DNA of 64,000 nt from an uncultured Thermomicrobiales bacterium (GTDB lineage: Bacteria > Chloroflexota > Chloroflexia > Thermomicrobiales > UBA6265), in assembly GCA_902806355.1 (NCBI GenBank), contig CADCWI010000059.1, forward strand, positions 15,197 through 79,196. The letters run 5' to 3'. This document shows positions 15,863-24,669 of this stretch, in pieces (position 1 is the first letter of the stretch; each line of letters opens with the position of its first letter). The notes under the pieces are model-generated. The model was not told the DNA's origin. It was given only the letters and a program-made list of their open reading frames with translations, and did no database searches. The position numbers were made by a program, and so were the translations under genes.

Positions 15863-16453
15863 TCAGATGTCGCGTGTCCCAGGGCCATCCGAGGCGAACG
15901 CGGCGATATGTGACGGTGGCGCATCCTGGTTCGGGTCAGTAAGTTGAGTGGCCTGAGAGACCGGCGTTCGATACGCGCCGGTCCCCCTTCCCTTGTATGC
16001 GTTCGTTACTATCTGGCGCAAGAAGTGCAGGAACTCGTCGTCGCCTCGTGATGCCGACAGCCAGATATGGAAACCACGGGCACCCGGTGCACCGACCAGG
16101 CGAGCGCCGCCGGGGGCTCGCCGTACCCCGGCAAACTCGGTCCACCGCCGAAATTCCGTCCAGCCAAGCCGGATCCCGGCGTCGGTCAATGTGTACCGCA
16201 CCGGGATGAGCAAGAGCAGCGCGCCCGATATCAGCGGCACGATGAGACCCCTCCAGGGAATCAAATCGAGAATGGCCAGCACGACGGCGATACCGAGTGA
16301 CAGCGCGATCGGCGCAAGGTGCATGCGCAATCGGGCCAGGAACGGAAGCGGAACGACGATCAGCGTCTGACCCTCGAGGGGGTTCCCTGGCCGGAACAGA
16401 CGTGCCCACGTCAAACCGATGATCAGTGGCAGGAGAAGGACGAGAAACTGCAT
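15863..16453 (-). CDS. small membrane protein with bacterial PH-like domain
   Basis: 196 residues. The N-terminal half has one hydrophobic helix, a loop, then a hairpin of two further helices. The C-terminal half (YTLTDAGIRLGWTEFRRWTEFAGVRR...) has the strand pattern of a membrane-proximal bacterial PH (YdbS/YdbT-like) domain. The tail is polar and probably disordered. The function of such proteins is mostly unknown. It is convergent with the PDH E1 gene. The ATG at 16453 has no strong ribosome-binding site. Domain assignment is by pattern only. Confidence 0.65.
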   Translation of the reverse strand: MQFLVLLLPLIIGLTWARLFRPGNPLEGQTLIVVPLPFLARLRMHLAPIALSLGIAVVLAILDLIPWRGLIVPLISGALLLLIPVRYTLTDAGIRLGWTEFRRWTEFAGVRRAPGGARLVGAPGARGFHIWLSASRGDDEFLHFLRQIVTNAYKGRGTGAYRTPVSQATQLTDPNQDAPPSHIAAFASDGPGTRDI

Positions 16454-16579
16454 GATGCCGTATCCGGTATAGAAGGGGTAAACATGGCGGGTTGTCAGGT
16501 GGACTCATGGCCCGGACCGACACTCGGCGGGGAAATCGCGGATTGAAGGATCGGACTCGGCGGCGTCATGGCGACGCCG

Positions 16580-17473
16580 CTATCCCTTCTTCCATGCTAC
16601 TACGAGGGGGAACACGCAAGAGTTGCACATCTGTGAAACAACGGGGCCATGGCTTACATTACGCACAAACCCCACCACGCCCGGCTTGTTCATCGAGAAC
16701 ATGGCTGGGTGGACCTCGGCTCTCCAGAGCCCTTGTTCATTCTGGAAGTACAGCCACCGGTCGTCACCGCTCCAGCCGATATACGGGCGGAAGCCGATCC
16801 CGCGATAAACTGGCGCGGCCTGCTCGGCATCGCCATACACCCGGACCTGGATCTCCCAATCACCGGCGAGAAATGACGCGAGCTGGGGATTCTGGAAGCA
16901 GGCGATGTACTTGGCGTTCGGCGAGAATCCATTGCAACTGCCCATCGACTTGGCCCAGATCGGCTCTTCCCAGTTCCCGGGTATTTCCGGTACGCTTTCG
17001 GCCGAGGGCATCGGCATGACCGTCCCGGTCGCCACCTCGAGCAGGACCGCCCCGGTGTTGCCTCCTCCGGAATCCCTGAATAGGAGGTATGCGGCGTCCG
17101 GAGACGCGGCGATGAAGTCCAGCGAATCGAGCGGTATCGTCAGCGACGCACCGGAGTCGATCGATGTCAGCTCGGTTCCCCCTCCGGACGGTTGGGCGAG
17201 GTAAAGTGCGCGAAACCGGTATTGCGGGACGTTGCGCTCCCTCTGGATCTCGATCGGGACAGTGATGAGCTGAAGGTCGTCACCTTCACCAGCAAGCTGC
17301 TCGATGTCCTCGCCTGGCGCAAGGCCGAACCGGTGTGCCAGCTCGAGCCGGAGTTCGGGATTCACGATCAACGGTACCGCTGCCCCAAGCAGCAGGAGCG
17401 ATACGATCAGCACGCCCCAAAGAAATCGACGCTGGGCAGATTTGTTCAGATGCGAACGACTATCCGAGCCCAT
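16580..17473 (-). CDS. single-pass membrane protein with propeller-like extracytoplasmic domain
   Basis: 297 residues: a short basic cytoplasmic N-terminus, one transmembrane helix (FLWGVLIVSLLLLGAAVPLIV), then an all-beta exterior domain. Repeats of the form ASPDAAYLLFRDSG, SPNAKYIACFQNP and SGDDRWLYFQNEQGLW resemble TolB/WD40-like blades. Four cysteines (MGSCNG, IACFQ, MCNSC) are present late in the chain. Function unknown; such proteins often act as surface binding scaffolds. It lies on the minus strand with the PH-like gene (127-base gap), possibly co-transcribed. Confidence 0.65.
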   Translation of the reverse strand: MGSDSRSHLNKSAQRRFLWGVLIVSLLLLGAAVPLIVNPELRLELAHRFGLAPGEDIEQLAGEGDDLQLITVPIEIQRERNVPQYRFRALYLAQPSGGGTELTSIDSGASLTIPLDSLDFIAASPDAAYLLFRDSGGGNTGAVLLEVATGTVMPMPSAESVPEIPGNWEEPIWAKSMGSCNGFSPNAKYIACFQNPQLASFLAGDWEIQVRVYGDAEQAAPVYRGIGFRPYIGWSGDDRWLYFQNEQGLWRAEVHPAMFSMNKPGVVGFVRNVSHGPVVSQMCNSCVFPLVVAWKKG

Positions 17474-17597
17474 CCGTCAGCGCCTTTCCTCGCGGAAGTC
17501 TTTCGAGACGTGCCAACGGCGCAGCCGCTCGTGCCGTTGATAGCGATGTCAGCAATTGCTCCTTGTATCGGTCCGTTGCGGAGAAGTGCCCGATTGA

Positions 17598-17885
17598 CTA
17601 TGCCGGCTCCTGGGAAAGGTCTTCCTGCTCGTCGATCGCAGTGTCCTCGTCATAGGCGCCACTGTCGTCAGGGGATTCCTCCTCATCATCACCAGACAAC
17701 TCGTAATCCCCGCTGGCGATGACGTGCAGGTCACTTAGGGCGTCGTAGACCCCGAACGAGAGATCATCGAAGGCCACCTCCCCTCGAACGTAGGCGACGA
17801 AGGCATCGGTCAGTTCTTCACCGATGTCCCGGGCGAGTTGCTCCTGCTCCTGTTGCTGGTCGGTGCCATCAGATGTGTCTGTCAT
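17598..17885 (-). CDS. acidic hypothetical protein (95 aa)
   Basis: A small cytoplasmic protein beginning MTDTSDGTDQQQEQEQ. A predicted helical core (LARDIGEELTDAFVAYVRGEV) is followed by a strongly acidic tail rich in Asp and Glu. ATG 17885 follows AGGAG nine bases upstream. The frame is open to 18089, but the upstream part has skewed composition. No family recognised; the length and acidic tail recall small regulatory or chaperone-like partners, which is only a guess. Confidence 0.6.
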   Translation of the reverse strand: MTDTSDGTDQQQEQEQLARDIGEELTDAFVAYVRGEVAFDDLSFGVYDALSDLHVIASGDYELSGDDEEESPDDSGAYDEDTAIDEQEDLSQEPA

Positions 17886-18256
17886 CGTTCGATACTCCTG
17901 GAATGTCGCCACATCGGCGAACGCTGGTCTCGTCAGAGGTGCCGGTGAAGCGGCGCTCGTGAATAGCTTACCTGTGTCCTCGTCACCGTGCATGACGCGA
18001 TACCGATGCGGCGTTTCGACACGATCGCGAAACCTTGAACCGCGGGATCTCGTTTCCGATTTTGAGAGGAAGATAGACCGTCGCGCCACGTTTTCCCTGC
18101 GCCAGCGCCGGGATCATCGTATCCTCACGGTGCACGGTCATCGCGGGAAACGGTCTGGTGATGACCTCGATGATCACCGTGGCGTTCCACGCCTCTTCTC
18201 ATACCAACAGTGGCACCCGTGCCTGCCTGGCATGATCACATCGATGGAGCCCTTGG
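17886..18256. other. 371-base gap between divergent genes
   Basis: Separates the acidic protein (minus) from the first GT-C gene (plus) and so should contain promoters for both. A minus-strand frame from 18177 gives ~64 plausible-looking residues but stops near 17983 and has no family match. I see no clear promoter or repeat. Confidence 0.35.
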
Positions 18257-20719
18257 GTGCCGGATTTGAAGAAGCCAGAGAAGCTCGACACCAGGCTTGG
18301 GCCGACCGCTCCAGCGCCGCGTACAAGCATGGAGGCGGGAGGTGTGGATGCCGCCAGCGGAGTTCCAGCAGGTCCGGTTCGAGACACCCATTCCGGCACC
18401 CGATTGACAATCGCTTCAGTCTTCTGGCTTGGGTTGCTGATCGCGTCAATCGCTACCCGATTCTGGGATCTTGGGTCACGGACCCTTCACCACGACGAGT
18501 CGATCCACACGTACTATTCGTGGTTCTTCTCGACCGGCGAGATTCCATACCGGCACGATCCGCTGTCACACGGCCCCTTTCTCTTCCATGCCAACGCACT
18601 GGTCTACACACTGTTTGGTGGCTCTGACGCCACGTCTCGCCTACTGCCCGCATTGACCGGTGTGCTGATCGTCGGAGCTCCGTGGCTTCTCCGCGGACGG
18701 CGATTCCTGGGCCCATGGGGAGCGATCGCCACCGGGTTTCTCCTGCTCATCTCGCCGTCCTTTCTCTACTACACGAGATACATCCGGCATGACCCGTACA
18801 CCTGTCTCGGCGCACTGGCGCTTTGCATCGCGATCTTCCGGTACCTGGAACGGCCGCAACGCCGATGGATGATCACGGCATTCGTCAGCGTGGCGTTCCT
18901 GCTCACGAATCACGAGATCGCGTTCGCGATCCTTCTCGCATTCGTGATCGTCCTCTGGGGCACACTCCTCTGGGGACGTTTTCGACCACTCGTGCCAATC
19001 CATCTTGCGACCGCCATACTGCTCGCAGCCGTCCTGGCCCTGGGAAGCAGGCTGGACTGGGCGCCATTGCCGAAGATCCCGTGGGACGACCCGACGCCGG
19101 AACAGCAACGTGCGTTCTATGATGCCTTGTTGACGAACCCTCTGGTGATCAGCGTCATCGTCATCGGCGTCGCGTTTCTGGGTGCATGCGTTGCCGTGTT
19201 GTGGAACAGGTCACGATCCCGAATGCCAGGTCAGGGCCGGCTCGACGCGTTGCTTGGAGACAGCGAAGACGGGAGCCTTGAACGAGGTGTTCTCAATGCG
19301 CTGCGGGACCCGGTCGGCCTCCTCTCCGGAGCGATTGTCGCGCTCTTTATCTTCTTCGGCCTGTTCACGACACTGTTCACGAATCTCGACGGAATCGCGT
19401 CTTCCACGTTCGCGACAGATGGAACCCTGCTCTACTGGCTCGGGCAGCAGGATGTCCGGCGCGGCAGTCAGCCATGGTTCTATTTCATCACCGAGGGGTT
19501 GCAGTACGAGTGGCTGGCCACCGTTCTCGGGACGACTGGGGTGATGGTGATCGGCTGGCGGCTGGTCGTGGCGGCTCGGCGGCGACATGGCACCCTCCGG
19601 TTGCTGTTCGCCGTGCTGGTCAGCTTCTGGAGCGTCTTCCTGTTCGTGGTCCTGAGCTGGGCCGGCGAGAAGATGCCATGGCTGCTCATGCACATCGTGC
19701 TCCCGGCTTCGCTGGTCGCGGGAGTCATCGTCAATGACCTCGTCGAGGGCGCGCTGGCTTGGAGCCGTTCACGAGATCGGTTGTCGGTAAGGACCGGGGC
19801 GTTCGGTCGGGTTGGCCTGTACCTCGCCACGTCGCTCATCCTCCTGGCGGCAGGCTGGTTCTTCCTGGCGTCGCGCCTCACACACGACCTGGTGGCTCCA
19901 GCCACCGCTGTACCCGGACAACAGGAGACCACACAGGCTGGGCGGGACAGCTGGTGGGCGCTGGCGCTGCTGCCTGCTGTTGGTCTTATCTTGACCGGCG
20001 TCGGCTGGCTGACCCAGGGGAGTCGGAGCACCGCTTACAGTGTGCTCGCGGCAACGTTCGTGGTGATAAGCCTGTACCAGGTGCACGTCGGCTTTCGGCT
20101 GACCTACCTCGAAGGCGACATCGCCCGCGACACCCTCATCTACAACACCACCTCGCCGGACGTCACCCAGATGCGGAGCGAGCTCGACGATCTGTCACTG
20201 CTAGCATACGGCGATGATCGGTTGGAGATCGGCTACGATTCCTGCGCCGCGTGGCCCTTGACCTGGTACTTCAGGGATGTACCCGTCGCCAACAGGGTCA
20301 GCGAATCCGCACTTGACACGCCGGCGGAATTGCCCGACGTCGTGATCGGCGTGCCAGCACAGTGGGACCGGTCCCGCGATTGCTACATGCCGGAGGAGAT
20401 CGATGGGTACACCTCGTTCACGTACATCCTGCGCTGGCACGAGCCCGAGCGCCTCATCTACCGCCAGTTCGCGATCGCGCCGGAGCTCGACCCGGAAAGC
20501 TCGGCATGGGGAGCGGCGGCCAATCCTCATGGACTGGCCGACGTCGTGGCGTCTATGTGGAGCAGCGTCTCTACACTGGCTGATCCTGACGGGCAACAGC
20601 GGCTGTTCCGGCTCCTGATTTTCCGGGAGTTGCCCGGTGGGCTCAATGGGTATGAATACAAGCTGTATATCCGGGATGATCTCGTCCCGCACTACAACGA
20701 TATTCGCTATGGCGGGTGA
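18257..20719 (+). CDS. GT-C membrane glycosyltransferase, Agl23/TIGR03663-like
   Basis: An 820-residue polytopic protein. After ~50 polar residues comes the first helix, then the exterior loop DLGSRTLHHDESIHTYYSW with the acidic/HDES signature found in GT-C and oligosaccharyl-transferase-like enzymes of the TIGR03663 (flippase-associated Agl23) family. About a dozen hydrophobic helices follow, then a C-terminal soluble domain (~600-820) with DSCAAWPLTWYFRD near its centre, also typical of the family. These enzymes are thought to use polyprenyl-phosphate sugars to glycosylate lipids or proteins on the outer face. Start GTG 18257 follows GATGGAG. It is followed 116 bases later by a second family member, suggesting paralogous partners. 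Confidence 0.85.
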   Translation: MPDLKKPEKLDTRLGPTAPAPRTSMEAGGVDAASGVPAGPVRDTHSGTRLTIASVFWLGLLIASIATRFWDLGSRTLHHDESIHTYYSWFFSTGEIPYRHDPLSHGPFLFHANALVYTLFGGSDATSRLLPALTGVLIVGAPWLLRGRRFLGPWGAIATGFLLLISPSFLYYTRYIRHDPYTCLGALALCIAIFRYLERPQRRWMITAFVSVAFLLTNHEIAFAILLAFVIVLWGTLLWGRFRPLVPIHLATAILLAAVLALGSRLDWAPLPKIPWDDPTPEQQRAFYDALLTNPLVISVIVIGVAFLGACVAVLWNRSRSRMPGQGRLDALLGDSEDGSLERGVLNALRDPVGLLSGAIVALFIFFGLFTTLFTNLDGIASSTFATDGTLLYWLGQQDVRRGSQPWFYFITEGLQYEWLATVLGTTGVMVIGWRLVVAARRRHGTLRLLFAVLVSFWSVFLFVVLSWAGEKMPWLLMHIVLPASLVAGVIVNDLVEGALAWSRSRDRLSVRTGAFGRVGLYLATSLILLAAGWFFLASRLTHDLVAPATAVPGQQETTQAGRDSWWALALLPAVGLILTGVGWLTQGSRSTAYSVLAATFVVISLYQVHVGFRLTYLEGDIARDTLIYNTTSPDVTQMRSELDDLSLLAYGDDRLEIGYDSCAAWPLTWYFRDVPVANRVSESALDTPAELPDVVIGVPAQWDRSRDCYMPEEIDGYTSFTYILRWHEPERLIYRQFAIAPELDPESSAWGAAANPHGLADVVASMWSSVSTLADPDGQQRLFRLLIFRELPGGLNGYEYKLYIRDDLVPHYNDIRYGG

Positions 20720-20835
20720 ACGGCGGTTCATCTTGGACAAGCGTTGGTGTATCGAGCGAGCGAACATCATCCATCGCGTGATCAGCGGCAAAGAGGATCT
20801 GACGCTGGCATGAACTTTCCAGAGGGAGAACGCGC

Positions 20836-23817
20836 TTGACAGAGCCGAAGCTGGCCACGACGCGAACAGACGCACATCGGTCGGCCGTGACGCACGTGCC
20901 CGATGACCGGGATCGAGTTCCCACAGGAGTGCTCGATCGTCCGATCGCGAGCGTTTCGCTCGGCTGGTTCGTGATCGCCGCGGCGGTGACCCTGGTGGGC
21001 GCCTTCCTGCTCCGGTTCGTCCTGCTCGACGCGTATGCCATGACACAGCGAGAAGGTGCCTGGGCCTACAGCGCTTGGTCATTCTACGTGGGCAAACCGA
21101 TCCCTGGGGGTGAATCGCTTCCCCTCGTTGCTCCGCTCTTCCTCATCCTCGAGTCACTGTCTTTCTTCCTGTTCGGAGTCACGGATGCGATCGCACGCAC
21201 CCTGCCCGCCCTGACCGGCCTCGGCATGGTCACGCTGATTCCTGCCTTGCGTCCGTTCCTGAGCCGATCATCGGTGATCGGGATGATGGTGCTCGTCACC
21301 CTCTCACCAACACTCGTCTTTGCGTCGCGCACCGTGAATCCCGCGATCCTGGTTGCCTTCTTCGCATTGCTCGCCGTGGTCAGCACACTCCGGTCCGGGC
21401 TTCGCCGTGATACGCGCGGCGTGGCGTGGCCGGCGGCACTCGGAGTAGCAATCGGCGGAATGTTCGCTTCGGGGCCGGCCGGGCTCTCCACCATCCTGGC
21501 CGTCGCGGTCGCGCTGGTGGCCGCGGCGATGTCGAACGCGCGGGGAACGGAGGATGTGCAGCTCAACCCCGTGCGCGCTGGTCTCCGGGCGATTGCCCGG
21601 GATCAATCCTCGATCTTCGCGCTCCTTGCCGGTTTCATCGGCACGATGGTGCTCGCGTTCACCCGATTGCTCTCCGATCCGGCGGCGCTCGAAGGTGTGT
21701 TGACGACGTTCTCGGATTGGGGCGCGATGATCGCCACCGAGACAACGGAGACGCCGACACAGTTTTTCCTCTACTCGGTGATGCTTTACGAGTTCCTGAC
21801 GGTAGTTTTCGCGGTCGTCGCAATCCTCACCGCTCCCCGTTACGGCGGCGGGAGCGACAATGACGGCGCAGAACTCCTGCAGCCAACGGTCTTTCTGGCC
21901 TGGTTCGTCGCGGCTCTCTTGCTTTACAGCCTCGCCGCCGGGCGTCAACCCGAACACGCGGTGCTCGTCGCGCTTCCGCTCGTGCTGCTTGGCGGAATCG
22001 GCCTCGGCCGGATGGCGGAGCGGATTCCCTGGCGTTCCCTGGCGACGACACGAGCCGGCCTGGTGCCGTTGGCCCTGCTCGGACTGGTGATTGGCTTGCT
22101 CGCGGTTGTGACGCTGATCGCGCGGTCCAACGACTCCGTGGCCGCCGTGTCCGGGGGTCTCCCGTCAGGCGTGCGGATCGGCTTCGTGTTCCTCCTGGTC
22201 GTGGTGCCCCTCGCGCTTCTCGTGGGACGGGAGTTTGGAACCCGCCAGGGTGCGCGATACGTTGGTTGGGCTAGCTTGCTCGTGCTGGCCGCGATTCTCG
22301 GCATCTATACCGTCCGAACCACGACCGAGCTGGCGTATGTCCGGGCCGATACAGGTCGCGAGCTGCTCGCGCAACGCGTTCCGACGGATGGCGTCCGCGC
22401 GTTCGTCGACCAGACCTCGCGCCTCTCCCGGGATCTCTCGCTTACCGAGGTATCCAGCATCGACAACACTGGGAGCTACGGGATCTCGATCGCCGTCGAC
22501 CCGGCGCTCCAGTGGCCGTACGTGTGGTATTTCCGGGACTTCCCCGACCTACGGGTCACCTCACCTGCAGGCTGGAACGACGCCGACATGGTGATCGCTC
22601 CGACGCAGGAGGGCATGGAAGAGGCTGGATACATCGTGCAGACGCGGAGCTGGATGAATCGCGTCCCGACCGCCTATCAGGATCTGAGTATCGGCGAGAT
22701 TGCCGCCGCGATCGTTTCGCCCTCTCGCTGGTACGACAGCGTGCGGTATCTCCTGTTTCGGGAGATACCCAATCCGCCCGCGCCCGAGCAGTCTTATGTG
22801 GGATATACCTTCGAGCTCAGCAACCAGATGAATCCAAGTGAAGGTCCTTTCGACCTGTTCCAGGGTGCGCAGATCGGACCGGGCTCGGCGCTCGGACAGC
22901 TCGACACACCCACCGGCATTGCGATCTCCAATGACGGCAAGACGGTCTACGTAGTCGACAGCGGCAACCAGCGCATCCAGCGGTTCGCGGATGACGGGAC
23001 GTTCATCGGTGTCTGGAGCAGCGAGACCGACCCACGCCTCGGCCTTGGTTACTCCACTGAAACGGAGCAAGGGGCAAGTGACATCATCGTCAGTGACGAC
23101 GGGCTGGTCTACGTCGCCGACACATGGAACCATCGGGTGCTCGTCCTCGACGGCGGAGGGCAGGTCGTTCGCGAGCTCGGAGCCCCAGGTGAGCTAACGG
23201 ATATCGAGAACTCTCCCGATCCTTCTCCGGAACCGGGTCTCTTCTTCGGCCCACGAAGCGTTGCGGTCGCCGGTGGCGAGATCTACGTGACCGATACCGG
23301 CAACGAGCGCGTTCAGGTGTTCTCATCGGATGGCACGTTTCTCCGCGCGTTCGGCGGTTACGGATCGGAGCCCGGGAAACTGCTCGAACCGGTCGGGATC
23401 GCGATCGGGCCGGACGGAAACGTCTGGGTCGCCGATTCCGGGAACAGCAGGCTCAGCGTGTTCACGAGGGAAGGCGCTCCCGTGGCCCAGATCCCGATGG
23501 AGAGTTGGCAAACCCAGGGTGAGCTCCAGAACTTCCTGCGGCTCGGGCCCGATGGCCTGCTCTACGCGACGTCACCTGGCTCCGGGGTCGTGGAGGTTGT
23601 TCAGGGAAGTCGCGTCGAGGCGGTCACCGGGAACGATGAAGGTGGAGACATCCAACGCCCGCTCGGCATCGCGGTCAAGGGAGACGGATCGTTGTTCCTG
23701 ACCGATCCTGCACAGAGTATCGTCGCCGAGGTCGTTCCCGAGGTGCCGGCAGGCCTCGCGACACCCGTTGCGTCGCCGGCTCCAGGATCGGCCACACCGC
23801 GGGCTCAACGGCCGTGA
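20836..23817 (+). CDS. GT-C/TIGR03663-like membrane protein fused to a C-terminal NHL beta-propeller
   Basis: 993 residues. Residues ~40-530 form a GT-C-like membrane domain with a dozen helices. Its first exterior loop has only the weakened signature AMTQREGAWAYSAWSFY, where the neighbour has HDES, so activity may differ. Residues ~560-660 resemble the soluble domain of the neighbour (WPYVWYFRDFPD). From ~685 to ~965 there are about six NHL-type blades with repeated DSGNQRIQRF, DTWNHRVLVL, DTGNERVQVF and DSGNSRLSVF signatures, which form a propeller that usually binds ligands or glycans. Start TTG 20836 follows AGAGGGAGA. Probably co-transcribed with the gene before it. Confidence 0.85.
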   Translation: MTEPKLATTRTDAHRSAVTHVPDDRDRVPTGVLDRPIASVSLGWFVIAAAVTLVGAFLLRFVLLDAYAMTQREGAWAYSAWSFYVGKPIPGGESLPLVAPLFLILESLSFFLFGVTDAIARTLPALTGLGMVTLIPALRPFLSRSSVIGMMVLVTLSPTLVFASRTVNPAILVAFFALLAVVSTLRSGLRRDTRGVAWPAALGVAIGGMFASGPAGLSTILAVAVALVAAAMSNARGTEDVQLNPVRAGLRAIARDQSSIFALLAGFIGTMVLAFTRLLSDPAALEGVLTTFSDWGAMIATETTETPTQFFLYSVMLYEFLTVVFAVVAILTAPRYGGGSDNDGAELLQPTVFLAWFVAALLLYSLAAGRQPEHAVLVALPLVLLGGIGLGRMAERIPWRSLATTRAGLVPLALLGLVIGLLAVVTLIARSNDSVAAVSGGLPSGVRIGFVFLLVVVPLALLVGREFGTRQGARYVGWASLLVLAAILGIYTVRTTTELAYVRADTGRELLAQRVPTDGVRAFVDQTSRLSRDLSLTEVSSIDNTGSYGISIAVDPALQWPYVWYFRDFPDLRVTSPAGWNDADMVIAPTQEGMEEAGYIVQTRSWMNRVPTAYQDLSIGEIAAAIVSPSRWYDSVRYLLFREIPNPPAPEQSYVGYTFELSNQMNPSEGPFDLFQGAQIGPGSALGQLDTPTGIAISNDGKTVYVVDSGNQRIQRFADDGTFIGVWSSETDPRLGLGYSTETEQGASDIIVSDDGLVYVADTWNHRVLVLDGGGQVVRELGAPGELTDIENSPDPSPEPGLFFGPRSVAVAGGEIYVTDTGNERVQVFSSDGTFLRAFGGYGSEPGKLLEPVGIAIGPDGNVWVADSGNSRLSVFTREGAPVAQIPMESWQTQGELQNFLRLGPDGLLYATSPGSGVVEVVQGSRVEAVTGNDEGGDIQRPLGIAVKGDGSLFLTDPAQSIVAEVVPEVPAGLATPVASPAPGSATPRAQRP

Positions 23818-24120
23818 TCAACCGTCGAAGCCGAACAGCTCGATGTGCGAGTCGCCCAACGTACCGTAGTCGAGCGAGCGCTCGATGTACGCCTCCACGC
23901 GACTGAGCATCTGATTGGCATGAGGGGCTGAATTGGAGACCACGACCACCCCGAGTGTGCCTACCCGCATGTCATCGAGATCCTCGATCTCGGCGATGGC
24001 GGCGTTGAACTGATTCTGGACGCGCTGGCAGATCGACCTGATCTCACGCCGCTTGTCCTTGATCGAGAACGTCTCCTCGAACAGGATCGTGACGCGCAAC
24101 GAGCCTATCGTTGCCGTCAC
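23818..24120 (-). CDS. DUF503 (YlxP-like) family protein
   Basis: A 100-residue protein of the small DUF503 family. Conserved features are the opening strand SLRVTILFEETFSIKDKRRE followed by the helix IRSICQRVQNQFN, then the central IEDLDDMRVGTLGVVVVSN and the late VEAYIERS. In many bacteria ylxP lies beside infB and rbfA and has been linked to ribosome assembly, but that context is absent here. Start GTG 24118-24120 overlaps the stop of the upstream gene by four bases, so the two are translationally coupled. Confidence 0.82.
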   Translation of the reverse strand: MTATIGSLRVTILFEETFSIKDKRREIRSICQRVQNQFNAAIAEIEDLDDMRVGTLGVVVVSNSAPHANQMLSRVEAYIERSLDYGTLGDSHIELFGFDG

Positions 24121-24623
24121 GTCGTCGCCTCTCCTGGCCGAACAGTGAGCAGGATATCGCCGGTGTCCGGTTCGATGCTCCAGTCGAGAACGCCACCCAG
24201 GTGATCGGCCAAAGCCGAGCCGATCAGCAACAGTTCCCGGATGTGTCCCGGGTCGAGCTGGAGGCTTTCGACGAGTATCGGATCGGGCAAGTTCGCGATC
24301 CTGGCCGTCGGTGAATCGCCATCTTCCGTGTGTTCGATCACCAGGGCGCCGAACGAGCGGTAGTTCGTGAGGAGGGCGTCGAGAATCGCGTTGGCTGACC
24401 ACTCCCTTCCGGTGTCCCAGCCCCGCATGAAGATTTCCGCCAAGCCATCGCGCCACATGCGGAGGTTGTCCGGATGCTCGCTCAGGATGTCGACCGAACC
24501 AAGGAACATTGCTTGGGCGTTGAGCTGTGCCTGATCCAGCAGTTCCAAGTCGGAGTAATCGCCGGATCCATGCTCGATCTCGTCGATCAGTTCCCGCTCG
24601 TTTTGCAGTGGGTCATCGGTCAA
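24117..24623 (-). CDS. hypothetical cytoplasmic protein (~168 aa)
   Basis: No family recognised. The protein is acidic and mostly helical: an N-terminal ~80 residues rich in Leu/Glu/Asp (LLDQAQLNAQAMFLGSVDIL) precede a C-terminal part with alternating strands (FGALVIEHTED, GDILLTVRPGE). TTG 24623 is chosen because GGAGGAGGAAG lies eight bases upstream; the frame is open further to 24641. It overlaps the DUF503 gene by four bases and follows the M24 peptidase by 46 bases, so the three form one minus-strand operon. Confidence 0.6.
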   Translation of the reverse strand: MTDDPLQNERELIDEIEHGSGDYSDLELLDQAQLNAQAMFLGSVDILSEHPDNLRMWRDGLAEIFMRGWDTGREWSANAILDALLTNYRSFGALVIEHTEDGDSPTARIANLPDPILVESLQLDPGHIRELLLIGSALADHLGGVLDWSIEPDTGDILLTVRPGEATT

Positions 24624-24669
24624 GATCTTCCTCCTCCGCAAGTCTGGCCAACGCGTGCGGGCCGGCGAG

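Noticed and set aside
17983..18177. Small minus-strand frame upstream of the acidic protein, possibly the true N-terminus after a frameshift
   Set aside because: The join would need a frameshift with no supporting homology, and the acidic protein has its own ribosome-binding site at 17885.
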